This document shows, in pieces, positions 49,241 through 57,122 of a stretch of 64,000 nucleotides of DNA. Made by a program: the position numbers and the translations under genes. The notes below the pieces were generated by a model. The model ran no database searches. It worked only from the letters and a program-made list of their open reading frames with translations, and was not told the DNA's origin. Within the stretch, counting starts at the first letter, position 1. The number at the start of each line of letters is the position of its first letter. Source of the DNA: Marmoricola sp. URHB0036 (lineage in GTDB: Bacteria > Actinomycetota > Actinomycetes > Propionibacteriales > Nocardioidaceae); assembly GCF_000426045.1 (NCBI RefSeq), contig NZ_AUEP01000008.1, positions 1-64,000 on the forward strand, given 5' to 3'.

Positions 49241-49306
49241 GGGAGATTGCCCACCCCCACTTGCGGGTATATCCGACATCTGAGCGGTGTGGATGCAGGA
49301 GCGCAG

Positions 49307-49942
49307 GTGTCGAAGGCATACGGACGGTACTGGTCGTCGGGCTGGCTCGTCCTCGCCTGCCCAGTCCTGGTGATTGCCCTCTTCTGGTCGTGGGCGGCCG
49401 TCGTCGCCATGCTGGTCGTGGCCTTGATGTTCAGCTCATTGATCTGCGGCGGTGGGCCCACGGCGCCCGGCACGCCGCACCGGTCGTACCGCGGCGTCGC
49501 CTTCCGGCAGATCCTCCGACCGGCCCTGCGCTGGGCGGCGATCGGGGTCGCGGTCGTGCTGACCACGGTGACCTCGCCCTGGTTGGGGGTCCTGGTGCTC
49601 GTCGCGCTGGTCGGCACCTCGCCCTGGGCCGTGCAACGGCTGCCCCGACACCGGTCCCTCGAAGCCGACGAGCTCAGTCCCGAGCGCATCCGCGGGTTGG
49701 TGCGCCAGCTCGATGTCGCAGGACTCTGCTTCGCCTGGCGGAGCAGCCACCAGCTGCTCGGCAAGATCCACGACGTCGAGGCGCGCGCCAAGCTGGTGAT
49801 GCTGAGGCAGGAGTACCTCGACGAGATGGAGCGCCGCGACTCCCGGGGATTCCACGAGTGGCTCGAGGTGGCTCGCGGAACGGATGACCCCGAGGTGTTC
49901 CTCACGGAGCGCCCGGGCGACGACGGAGCCACCGCAGCCTAG
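49307..49942 (+). CDS. membrane protein of unknown function between hsa operons
   Basis: The 211-residue protein has about four hydrophobic helices in its first half (VLACPVLVIALFW, AAVVAMLVVALMFSSL, AAIGVAVVLTTV, LVLVALVGTSPW) and a charged soluble C-terminal half (about 110-211) with alternating Arg/Glu. I do not recognise the family. GTG 49307 was chosen for its AGGAG site seven bases upstream; GTG 49289 and TTG 49247 are alternatives. A TATATC -10 lies at 49268-49273. Confidence 0.6.
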   Translation: MSKAYGRYWSSGWLVLACPVLVIALFWSWAAVVAMLVVALMFSSLICGGGPTAPGTPHRSYRGVAFRQILRPALRWAAIGVAVVLTTVTSPWLGVLVLVALVGTSPWAVQRLPRHRSLEADELSPERIRGLVRQLDVAGLCFAWRSSHQLLGKIHDVEARAKLVMLRQEYLDEMERRDSRGFHEWLEVARGTDDPEVFLTERPGDDGATAA

Positions 49943-49996
49943 GGGTCCAGCTGGATCACGTTCCGTGTGCGGGAAGGGTCGCGTCGTGGACGAATG

Positions 49997-50016
49997 ACTA
50001 GAACGTGTTCTAGTAT
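49997..50016 (+). promoter_or_regulatory. KstR-type operator before hsaA
   Basis: ACTAGAACGTGTTCTAGT (49997-50014) has perfect 8-bp arms around GT and fits TNNAACNNGTTNNA in its core (49999-50012). A TAGTAT -10 (50011-50016) overlaps its right end. It should repress the hsaA-hsaD-hsaC-hsaB operon. Confidence 0.9.
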
Positions 50017-50054
50017 TGAGCGCAGGGAGAACAACCACTGCGTGAGGAGTACCC

Positions 50055-51221
50055 ATGAGCCAGGCGGTTCTGGACGGTGTCCGTGACCTGCTGCCGACCC
50101 TGAGGGAGAGGGCCGACGAGGCGGAGCGTCTGCGCGTGGTACCCGAGGCGTCGATCAAGGAGCTCGAGGAGACCGGTTTCTTCCGGCTGCTGCAGCCGAA
50201 GCGGTTCGACGGCCTCGAGTCGGACCCGATCGACTTCTACACCGCGGTGCGCGACATCGCGAGCGCCTGCGGCTCGACCGGCTGGGTCTCGAGCGTCGTG
50301 GGGGTGCACCCGTGGCAGGTCGCCCTGTTCGCCGACGAGGCGCAGCAGGCCGTCTGGGGTGCGGACACCGCGACCAGGCTGAGCTCGTCGTACGCCCCCA
50401 CCGGCAAGGCCGTGCAGACCGAGGGCGGCTTCACGCTGTCGGGCAAGTGGAGCTTCTCCTCGGGCTGCGACCACTGCACGTGGGTGCTGCTCGGCGGGCT
50501 GGTGTTCAACGCCGAGGGCCAGGTCGTCGACTTCCGCACGTTCATGGTCCCGCGCGAGAACTACGAGATCATCGACGTCTGGGACATGGTCGGCCTGCGC
50601 GGCACCGGTTCCAACGACATCGTGGTCGACGACGTGTTCATCCCCGAGGCGTTCACCCTCTCGATGGGGGACACCGGCCGCTGCTTCGGGCCGGGCCAGG
50701 AGCAGAACACCTCCGACCTCTACAAGCTGCCCTTCCACTCGATCTTCACCGGCACGATCACCACGCCGATCATCGGCATGGCGATGGGTGCCTACGACGA
50801 GCACGTCGAGATGCAGCAGAAGCGCACCCGTGCGGCGTACCTCGGTGAGAAGGCCTCGCTCGACCCGTTCGCCGCCGTACGCATCGCGCGCGCGTCCAGC
50901 GAGATCGACGCAGCCTGGGCCCTGCTGGTCAACAACATCCGCGAGGAGCAGTCCTACGTCGCCAAGGAGGAGAAGATCCCCCTGAAGACCAGGCTGAAGG
51001 TACGCCGCGACCAGGTGCTCGGCAGCCAGCGCGCCATCGACGCCATCGACTCGCTGTTCGAGGCCAGTGGTGGTCGCGCGCTGACCAACGGCACCTACCT
51101 CCAGCGGGCGTGGCGTGACGCGCACGCCGGTCGGGTGCACGCGGCCAACGACCCCGAGCGCGCCCTGCAGATGTACGGCGCCCACGAGTTCGGCCACAAG
51201 ATCGACCCCGGGATGTACTGA
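50055..51221 (+). CDS. hsaA: 3-HSA hydroxylase, oxygenase subunit (HsaA)
   Basis: HsaA hydroxylates 3-hydroxy-9,10-secoandrosta-1,3,5(10)-triene-9,17-dione (3-HSA) to the catechol with FMNH2 from HsaB. The 388-residue protein has the acyl-CoA-dehydrogenase fold of group D flavin monooxygenases (GKWSFSSGCDHCTWVLLGG near 131-149; GLRGTGSNDIVVDDVFIP near 180). A GAGGAG Shine-Dalgarno precedes the ATG. It is first of hsaADCB. Confidence 0.95.
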   Translation: MSQAVLDGVRDLLPTLRERADEAERLRVVPEASIKELEETGFFRLLQPKRFDGLESDPIDFYTAVRDIASACGSTGWVSSVVGVHPWQVALFADEAQQAVWGADTATRLSSSYAPTGKAVQTEGGFTLSGKWSFSSGCDHCTWVLLGGLVFNAEGQVVDFRTFMVPRENYEIIDVWDMVGLRGTGSNDIVVDDVFIPEAFTLSMGDTGRCFGPGQEQNTSDLYKLPFHSIFTGTITTPIIGMAMGAYDEHVEMQQKRTRAAYLGEKASLDPFAAVRIARASSEIDAAWALLVNNIREEQSYVAKEEKIPLKTRLKVRRDQVLGSQRAIDAIDSLFEASGGRALTNGTYLQRAWRDAHAGRVHAANDPERALQMYGAHEFGHKIDPGMY

Positions 51222-52106
51222 GTGGACTTCTCCAAGGAGGCGACCCGGCGGTCCGCCAAGGCCGGCGAGATCACCCTGAACTACTACGAGGCAGGGGAGC
51301 CCACGGCCACTGGCGGCGGGCTCCCGCTGGTGATGCTGCACGGCGGCGGACCCGGTGCCTCGGCGTGGAGCAACTTCGGGTCGGCGCTGCCTGGTTTCGC
51401 CGAGCACTTCCGCACCCTGCTCGTCGACCAGCCCGGCTTCGGCGCCTCGGACAAGCCCGAGGTGGTCGGCAACTACTACCGCCACGCCGCCGACCACGTC
51501 GTACGCCTCCTCGACGAGGTCGGCATCGACCGCGTCCACCTGCTCGGCAACAGCCTCGGTGGAGGTACGGCGATGCGGCTGGCGCTGAGCCATCCCGACC
51601 GTGTCGGACGGCTCGTCCTGATGGGGCCGGGTGGCCTCTCCCTCAACCTCTTCCACGCCGACCCGACCGAGGGCGTCCAGCGGCTGATGGACTTCGCCGC
51701 CAACCCGAGCCGGGAGGCGCTGCGCGCCTTCATCTCCACCATGGTCGTCAACCAGAAGCTGGTCACCGACGAGCTGGTCGAGGAGCGCTTCGCCGATGCG
51801 ACTGCTCCTGGTGCCCAGGAGGCGATGGCCTCGATGGGGATGTCGTTCTGGAACCCCGAGACGGCCGAGGACGGCATGCTCTGGCGCGAGGCCCACCAGT
51901 TGCGCAAGCACACCCTGCTCACCTGGGGCCGGGAAGACCGCGTGAACCCGCTCGACGGCGCGATGGTCGCGCTCAAGCTGATCCCCAAGGCCTCCCTGCA
52001 TGTCTTCCCCAACTGCGGGCACTGGGCGCAGATCGAGGCGGCCGACGAGTTCCGCGAGGTCGCCACCTCGTTCCTGGCCCGCCACGCCGAGAGGAGTCGC
52101 TCGTGA
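51222..52106 (+). CDS. hsaD: 4,9-DSHA hydrolase (HsaD)
   Basis: HsaD is the meta-cleavage product hydrolase that splits 4,5-9,10-diseco-3-hydroxy-5,9,17-trioxoandrosta-1(10),2-diene-4-oic acid. The 294-residue alpha/beta hydrolase has HGGGPGASAWSNF (40-52) for the oxyanion hole, nucleophile S111 in GNSLGGG, an Asp in REDRVNPLDG and His in CGHWAQIE. The GTG directly follows the hsaA stop. The stop overlaps hsaC (GTGA). Confidence 0.95.
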   Translation: MDFSKEATRRSAKAGEITLNYYEAGEPTATGGGLPLVMLHGGGPGASAWSNFGSALPGFAEHFRTLLVDQPGFGASDKPEVVGNYYRHAADHVVRLLDEVGIDRVHLLGNSLGGGTAMRLALSHPDRVGRLVLMGPGGLSLNLFHADPTEGVQRLMDFAANPSREALRAFISTMVVNQKLVTDELVEERFADATAPGAQEAMASMGMSFWNPETAEDGMLWREAHQLRKHTLLTWGREDRVNPLDGAMVALKLIPKASLHVFPNCGHWAQIEAADEFREVATSFLARHAERSRS

Positions 52107-52999
52107 CCATCGACATCCGCAGCATGGGCTACGCCCGCGTGGCCAGCACCGACCTCGAGGAGTGGCAGAAGTTCGCCGGCAAGGTGCTCGGCCTGGCCGA
52201 GGGTCGAGGCCCTGACCCCGAGAACCTCTACTACCGCATCGACGAGGTCTCGGCCCGGCTCGTGGTGTTCCCCGCCGACAAGGACGAGCTGTCCTGCGTG
52301 GGCTGGGAGCTGGCCGACCACCCGGCACTGCAGGAGGCGCGCGAGCACCTCCAGAAGGCCGGGGTCGAGTTCGAGGAAGGCACCGACGAGGAGCTCGCGG
52401 AGCGGCGCGTGCAGGAGCTGGTCCGGTTCCGTGACCCGTTCGACAACGTCTTCGAGCTGTTCCACGGCATCACCTACGAGTCACGGCCCGTCGTCACGCC
52501 GTACGCCGCCCGGTTCGTCACCGGCGACCAGGGCATGGGCCACGTCGTCATCCCGGTGACCGACGACGTCGAGGCGCTGCGGTTCTACACCGACGTCCTC
52601 GGCTTCCGCCTCCGCGACTCGATGAGCATGCCGGGGGAGTTCGTCGGCAAGGAACCGGGCTCGAAGGTGTGGCTGCGCTTCCTCGGCGTCAACCCGCGCC
52701 ACCACAGCCTGGCCTTCCTGCCGATGCCCAACGAGAGCAAGTGCGTGCACATCATGTTCGAGGTCGACAAGCTCGACGACGTCGGCCGCGCGCTCGAACG
52801 GGTGCGCAAGCACAAGGCGCCGCTGTCGGCCACGCTGGGCCGGCACATGAACGACCAGATGGTCTCGTTCTACGTGCGCTCGCCCGGTGGCTTCGACGTC
52901 GAGTTCGGCACCGAGGGGCTCCAGGTCGACGACACCCGCTGGGTCGCGCGTGAAAGCACCGCCGTGTCCTACTGGGGCCACGTCTTCGGCGGCCAGTAA
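52103..52999 (+). CDS. hsaC: iron-dependent extradiol dioxygenase (HsaC)
   Basis: HsaC opens the catecholic steroid ring (3,4-DHSA) next to the diol. The 298-residue type I extradiol dioxygenase has two VOC domains; by alignment to BphC/HsaC the Fe(II) ligands are H147 (MGHVVIP), H216 (VHIMFEV) and E267 (DVEFGTEG), with acid-base residues near H200 and Y257. The GTG overlaps hsaD and has GAGGAG upstream. Confidence 0.95.
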   Translation: MTIDIRSMGYARVASTDLEEWQKFAGKVLGLAEGRGPDPENLYYRIDEVSARLVVFPADKDELSCVGWELADHPALQEAREHLQKAGVEFEEGTDEELAERRVQELVRFRDPFDNVFELFHGITYESRPVVTPYAARFVTGDQGMGHVVIPVTDDVEALRFYTDVLGFRLRDSMSMPGEFVGKEPGSKVWLRFLGVNPRHHSLAFLPMPNESKCVHIMFEVDKLDDVGRALERVRKHKAPLSATLGRHMNDQMVSFYVRSPGGFDVEFGTEGLQVDDTRWVARESTAVSYWGHVFGGQ

Positions 53000-53002
53000 C
53001 GC

Positions 53003-53016
53003 GACCGGAACCGGTC
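53003..53016. promoter_or_regulatory. short inverted repeat in the hsaC-hsaB gap
   Basis: GACCGG-AA-CCGGTC begins three bases after the hsaC stop and ends six before the first hsaB ATG. It is not a KstR match (GTC in place of GTT). It could be a small operator or mRNA hairpin. Confidence 0.3.
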
Positions 53017-53022
53017 TTTGGT

Positions 53023-53688
53023 ATGACTGCACCCATGTCTTCCCACCCTTCCTCGGACGTTCCCGACGGGATGCGCCCCGACGCGCGGGAGACCTGGCCC
53101 AGCCGTGAGCTGATCGACTCCTTCCTCGGCACCGGCTTCGACTTCGAGCTCCGGCTCGGCGAGCACACCCCGATCCCGATCGACGATCCCGAGGCTGCCG
53201 AGCGCGCCCGACGGTTCCGCGACGTGCTCGGCCTCTTCGCCACCGGTGTCACCGTGGTCACCTCGATGTCCGGCGACGAGCCGGTCGGGATGACCTGCCA
53301 GTCCTTCTCCAGCGTCTCGCTCGACCCGCCGCTGGTGATGTTCTGCCCGGCGAAGACCTCGCGCGCCTGGCCGATGATGCGCCAGGCGGGCTTCTTCTGC
53401 GTCAACTTCCTGGCCGCCGACCAGCGGCACATCTCCAACGGGATGGCGACCAAGGGCACCGAGAAGTTCGACGGAGTCGGCTGGCGGCCGGCCTCGACCG
53501 GTGCCCCGCTGATCGACGGCGTCCTCGGCTACGTGGACTGCACCATCGACCGGGTGCACGAGGCCGGCGACCACTACATCGTCGTCGGTCGCGTCGAGGA
53601 GCTGGCCTACGGCGACGGCCGCGAGGACGCCTCGGTCACCGATGTTCCGTTGCTGTTCCACCGCGGCGCCTACACGCAACCGGAGTAG
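53023..53688 (+). CDS. hsaB: 3-HSA hydroxylase, flavin reductase subunit (HsaB)
   Basis: HsaB reduces FMN with NADH for HsaA. The 221-residue protein carries the flavin-reductase-like domain from about residue 65 (FRDVLGLFATGVTVVTS, then GMTCQSFSSVSLDPPLVMF and FCVNFLA). The N-terminal 60 residues are an extension with an acidic stretch. The ATG at 53035 would remove four residues; neither start has a clear Shine-Dalgarno. It ends the hsaADCB operon. Confidence 0.93.
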   Translation: MTAPMSSHPSSDVPDGMRPDARETWPSRELIDSFLGTGFDFELRLGEHTPIPIDDPEAAERARRFRDVLGLFATGVTVVTSMSGDEPVGMTCQSFSSVSLDPPLVMFCPAKTSRAWPMMRQAGFFCVNFLAADQRHISNGMATKGTEKFDGVGWRPASTGAPLIDGVLGYVDCTIDRVHEAGDHYIVVGRVEELAYGDGREDASVTDVPLLFHRGAYTQPE

Positions 53689-53693
53689 TTCTT

Positions 53694-53710
53694 TGGCACG
53701 CTGAGTGCCA
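53694..53710. promoter_or_regulatory. inverted repeat overlapping the next start codon
   Basis: TGGCAC and GTGCCA are separated by five bases; the last base of the repeat is the A of the ATG at 53710. A protein bound here, or the hairpin in mRNA, would block initiation of the TetR-like fragment gene. Confidence 0.35.
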
Positions 53711-54120
53711 TGCCTTCCCCGGCTCCTTCCCCACCTGACTTCACCGAGCGGCTGCTCAGGCGGTTCCTGCTGGTGTGCGAGAACCCGCGCACGCGGCGCC
53801 GCGCACTCGCGCTGGTGCAGGGGAGCGTCAGCAACGCCAGGGCCGGCCGCCGGTTCTACGCGCTGGTGAACCGCGTCGTGCTGAACCCGGTGGCCCGGGC
53901 GATGGGCGTGGAGACGTCCGCCGTACGGATGGAGCTGGTGGGTTCGCAGCTGATCGGGCTGGCGATGATCCGCTACGTGCTCAAGGTCGAGCCGATCGCG
54001 TCGCTGTCGGTCGACGAGCTGGTGCCGCTGATGGCGCCGCCGTTGCGTCAGGCGTTGGGACTCTCCTCGCCGAGCCCTGCCTGCTCGTGCCACCAGGAGC
54101 TCGCTGTCGTCCCCTGGTGA
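53710..54120 (+). CDS. TetR-type C-terminal ligand-binding domain without HTH
   Basis: The 136-residue protein aligns with the C-terminal half of TetR/AcrR regulators: RRRALALVQGSV (near 34-45), VELVGSQLIGLAMIRYVLKVEP-type core (near 77-98) and DELVPLMAPPLRQAL. The DNA-binding helix-turn-helix (about 60 N-terminal residues) is absent; only a short Pro-rich lead precedes it and the upstream bases belong to hsaB. It is either a decayed regulator or a stand-alone ligand-binding or dimer-poisoning protein. Confidence 0.65.
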   Translation: MPSPAPSPPDFTERLLRRFLLVCENPRTRRRALALVQGSVSNARAGRRFYALVNRVVLNPVARAMGVETSAVRMELVGSQLIGLAMIRYVLKVEPIASLSVDELVPLMAPPLRQALGLSSPSPACSCHQELAVVPW

Positions 54121-54171
54121 CCCTGTGGATTGCCGTTCGACGGTTCGTGGGTTCGCGATGACCCTGTCGGG

Positions 54172-55050
54172 ATGGACCGCACCCTCCCGCTGCATCCGTT
54201 GCACGCGCTGTTGCCCCTTGACGAGCCCTTCACCCCGGCGATGGCCCGAGCCGTCGGTATCTCGTCCCGCGCGCTGTCGCGCATGCTCTCTGCCGGGCTG
54301 GTGCGGCGGGTGCTGCGTGGGGTGTACGTCGCATCGACGGCCTCTCCTTCCGCGTCGCTCCGCGGTTCCTCAGTAGGGCTCCTCCTGGGTCCGCGCGACA
54401 TCGTCGTCGATCGCACGGCCGCGTGGGTGCACGGCGCGCTCCAGCCCGATCCGGTCCCGGTGGACGTGCTCGCCCGCGGGTCCCTGGGCGGTCGTCGTCG
54501 CCTGCTCGGGCGCGACCTCGTCACGGTGGGTGGCATCCGGGTGACCTCGCCGCTCCGCACCGCGCTCGACCTGGGTCGGCTGCTCCCACCAGGGGCGGCG
54601 CTGGGTGTCCTCGACGCCCTGGCCGGCTCGTTCAGCCAGGTGGAGCTGCTCGCCGAGCTGCCCCGGTTCGCCGGCCAGAGGGGCATCGCCCAGCTGCGCA
54701 CCCTGGCCGCCCAGGTGGACAGTCGCTCCACCTGTTCGGCTGAGTCGGTGCTCCGCCTGCACTGGAACGCCGCCAACCTGCCGACCCCCGTGCCGGGTCG
54801 GTTGGTGGTCGCCGGCTCTCGCCTGGTCCGACTCTCCCTGGCCGTCGACCAGCGCCAGTTCGGCGTCGTACTCGCCTCGCAGGTCTCGGCCGCCGATCTC
54901 CTCGCCCTCGAAGGAGCCGGCTGGTGGGTCGTCGTACTCCCCGAGGAGCGCGTGCTCTCCGCCGACCCCACCATCTGGACCCGCCACCTCGAACGCGAGT
55001 TCCACCAGCACCTCCTCCACCAGGTCCGCGACGAGGAGGAGTTCGGGTGA
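54172..55050 (+). CDS. AbiEi-antitoxin-like/DUF559-related protein
   Basis: This 292-residue protein has an N-terminal winged-helix-like part as in AbiEi antitoxin-domain proteins (TPAMARAVGISSRALSRML near 19-37, then GLVRRVLRGVYVAS), a middle segment (VVDRTAAWVHGAL, PLRTALDLGRLLP) and a diverged C-terminal nuclease-like part. The acidic residues of a PD-(D/E)XK site are not clear here, so nuclease activity is doubtful. ATG 54172 was preferred over TTG 54130. Exact function is unknown. Confidence 0.6.
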   Translation: MDRTLPLHPLHALLPLDEPFTPAMARAVGISSRALSRMLSAGLVRRVLRGVYVASTASPSASLRGSSVGLLLGPRDIVVDRTAAWVHGALQPDPVPVDVLARGSLGGRRRLLGRDLVTVGGIRVTSPLRTALDLGRLLPPGAALGVLDALAGSFSQVELLAELPRFAGQRGIAQLRTLAAQVDSRSTCSAESVLRLHWNAANLPTPVPGRLVVAGSRLVRLSLAVDQRQFGVVLASQVSAADLLALEGAGWWVVVLPEERVLSADPTIWTRHLEREFHQHLLHQVRDEEEFG

Positions 55051-55063
55051 GGGGGCTCAAGAA

Positions 55064-55132
55064 CCGGATAGTCCAGAACGAATTGCCGCTCCGGGAGCCT
55101 TCAGATGCGGCTGGATGATCTGGACTATCCGG
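55064..55132. repeat. palindromic element 1 (REP-like)
   Basis: CCGGATAGTCCAGA (55064-55077) and its complement (55119-55132) are perfect 14-bp arms. A second stem, GCCGC/GCGGC (55085-55089 and 55107-55111), shares the same centre. The right arm overlaps the first codons of the next gene. Seventeen bases of the left arm recur inverted in element 2. Confidence 0.8.
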
Positions 55133-56175
55133 CGTCACGCTCCGACTACCTCAGAGCCGCCTGCTGCCACCGACCCACCGATCTGGTGGCGCCTGTGGCA
55201 GTGGACCCCACCGGGCGAAGTGGTCCGACGCGGCACCAGGCCGCCGGCCCTCGCTATCGCCAGACCTCACCTGGCCTCTATGTACCGAGCGACACCGATT
55301 CGGATGTGGTCGAGCAACGCATCCTGGAGCAGGCACTGCGCATCCGAGGACAAGGCGCGATCACGGGATGGGCTGCGCTCCGTTGGAGGGGTGCGCGGTA
55401 CTTCGACGGAACGGATGGCGCCGGTCGTCTCTTGCCGGTGCCGCTCGTCGTCGGGCTTGGCAAGCTCCGGCCCGATGACCGGGTGTCGATCAGTCAGGCT
55501 CAGATCGCCCCCACCGAATACGCCCGCACAGGGGCCATCTCGTGCGCGACCGTCCAGCGGGCTCTCTTCGACGAGATGCGATGGGCGCACGGCGTGCGTG
55601 CGGCGGTCGTCGCGGTGGAGAAGGTCACGGCCGCTCGAATGATCTCCGTCGGCCTCATGAGGCGCTACGTGCAGCAGCGTCCTGCCTGGACTGGGGTGCA
55701 ACAGGTACGGGATGCCCTCGCGTTGGCAGTGAACGACAGCCATTCGCCGCAGGAGACGCTCATGCGTCTCGTTCTGGTCCTCGATGCCGGGCTTCCGACT
55801 CCGTTGTGCAACGTTCCTCTCTTTGACCTGAACGGTCGGTTGCTCGGCATTCCGGACGTGTTCGATCCGGTCGCCGGGCTGGTGGGCGAGTACAACGGTG
55901 CCAGTCACCGAGCGCTCGATCGGCGTCGTGCAGACAACGCCAGGGAGGAGCGGTTCCGTGAGGTTGGGCTCGAGTACTTCGACATTGTCGAGGGTGACCT
56001 GCGAGACCGGCCCCACGTCGTACATCGGATGCGACAGACGCGTGCGCGCGCCCTGTTCGAGGCACCAGAGGATCGCCGCTGGTCGCTGACTCCGCCATCG
56101 TGGTGGGTGCCCGACGAGCCATTGGACCTCTATCTCGAGCGGGTGGGACTGGCGCCGATGCTGGTCCACACCTGA
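55105..56175 (+). CDS. AbiEi/PD-(D/E)XK-like protein flanked by palindromes
   Basis: The 356-residue protein has a middle part like the preceding gene (SPGLYVPSD, ITGWAALRWRGARYFDG, ISCATVQRALFDEMRWA) and a C-terminal restriction-endonuclease-like core: GIPDVFDPVAGLVGEYNG (near 251-268), with Asp and Glu spaced as in PD-(D/E)XK nucleases, then REVGLEYFDIVEGDL. It reads as less G/C-rich at third positions than its neighbours. ATG 55105 lies inside palindromic element 1, so a later start is possible. Function is unknown; defence or toxin-antitoxin links are inferred. Confidence 0.6.
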   Translation: MRLDDLDYPASRSDYLRAACCHRPTDLVAPVAVDPTGRSGPTRHQAAGPRYRQTSPGLYVPSDTDSDVVEQRILEQALRIRGQGAITGWAALRWRGARYFDGTDGAGRLLPVPLVVGLGKLRPDDRVSISQAQIAPTEYARTGAISCATVQRALFDEMRWAHGVRAAVVAVEKVTAARMISVGLMRRYVQQRPAWTGVQQVRDALALAVNDSHSPQETLMRLVLVLDAGLPTPLCNVPLFDLNGRLLGIPDVFDPVAGLVGEYNGASHRALDRRRADNAREERFREVGLEYFDIVEGDLRDRPHVVHRMRQTRARALFEAPEDRRWSLTPPSWWVPDEPLDLYLERVGLAPMLVHT

Positions 56176-56179
56176 ACTT

Positions 56180-56242
56180 GATAGTCCAGAGCAATATGCC
56201 GCGCCGATCCCGGATCCGATCGGTAATGCGTTCTGGACTATC
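56180..56242. repeat. palindromic element 2 (REP-like)
   Basis: GATAGTCCAGA (56180-56190) and its complement (56232-56242) form perfect 11-bp arms, with an inner CCGATC/GATCGG stem. The right side, read on the minus strand, starts CCGGATAGTCCAGAACG, identical to 55064-55080. It contains the stop codon of the convergent lyase gene. Confidence 0.8.
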
Positions 56243-57122
56243 CGGCTTGGGAGTCCCCCTCCAGCGCGCGGATGGCGTCGTGGAGGGTGAGGGTGCGCTG
56301 GGCGGATTCGACGTGGAGGTTCTCGATCATCCGGCCGTTGTAGGTGACCACTCCTGAGCCGGCGCCGTCCTCCCAGGCTTGCAGGATGCCGCGGGCGTCC
56401 TCGACGGCCTCGGACGACGGGGCGAAGGTGGTGTTGGCGCCGTCGACCTGGCCGGGGTGGATGAGGGTCTTGCCGTCGAAGCCCATCTCCCGTCCTTGCT
56501 GGCACTCAGCCAGGAAGCCGTCGGTGTTCTTCACGTCGTTGTAGACGCCGTCGAGGATCGCCTTGCCGGTCGCGCGGGCGGCGAGCAGCGAGAGACCGAG
56601 ACCGGCGAGCAGGGGCTGGCGGCCGGGGACGTGCTCGGCGTACAGCTCCTTGGCCAGGTCGTTGGTGCCCATCACCAGCACGGTGAGGCGGTCGGAGGCC
56701 GCGGCGATCTCCTCGGCGTGCAGCATGGCGTACGGCGTCTCCAGCATCGCCCAGAGCTTCGTGTGCTCGGGAGCGTCGTGGGAGGCCATCGCGTCGACCA
56801 GCCGGAGTACGGCGTCGGCCGAGCTCACCTTGGGTACGACGATCGCGTCCGGGCCGGCCTCGCAGGCGGCCCGAACGTCGTCGGCGTGCCATTCGGTGTC
56901 GGCGCCGTTGACGCGGATGGTGACCTCGCGCTGGCCGTACGCGCCCGACGCCGCGGCTTCGCAGGCCGACGCACGCGCCGACACCTTCGCGTCGGGAGCC
57001 ACCGCGTCCTCGAGGTCGAGGATCAGCCCGTCGCAGGCGATCGACTTCGCCTTCTCGAGGGCACGCTCGTTCGACGAGGGCATGTACAGCACGGAGCGCC
57101 GGGCGCGGAAGTCCGAAGTCAT
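56238..57122 (-). CDS. HpcH/HpaI-family CoA-ester lyase (CitE-like)
   Basis: The 294-residue protein is a CitE/malyl-CoA lyase TIM barrel: [18 protein letters not shown] (near 8-25), DLEDAV (metal site), [12 protein letters not shown] and [12 protein letters not shown]. Family members cleave or hydrolyse malyl-, methylmalyl- or citramalyl-CoA. The start overlaps the stop of the next lyase upstream (ATGA). The stop lies in palindromic element 2. Confidence 0.85.
   Translation of the reverse strand: MTSDFRARRSVLYMPSSNERALEKAKSIACDGLILDLEDAVAPDAKVSARASACEAAASGAYGQREVTIRVNGADTEWHADDVRAACEAGPDAIVVPKVSSADAVLRLVDAMASHDAPEHTKLWAMLETPYAMLHAEEIAAASDRLTVLVMGTNDLAKELYAEHVPGRQPLLAGLGLSLLAARATGKAILDGVYNDVKNTDGFLAECQQGREMGFDGKTLIHPGQVDGANTTFAPSSEAVEDARGILQAWEDGAGSGVVTYNGRMIENLHVESAQRTLTLHDAIRALEGDSQAG

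Noticed and set aside
53003-53016. Third KstR site between hsaC and hsaB
   Set aside because: The half-site reads GTC instead of GTT and flanking fixed bases do not match; it is kept only as an unassigned inverted repeat.
53692-53710. Sigma-54-like sequence TTGGCACG before the TetR-like fragment
   Set aside because: The -12 half (TTGC) is missing and actinobacteria lack sigma-54; the pattern is better described as an inverted repeat.
55267-56505. 412-codon minus-strand frame over the palindrome-flanked gene
   Set aside because: It would cross both the palindromic element and the 3' end of the lyase gene in another frame and shows no recognisable domain.
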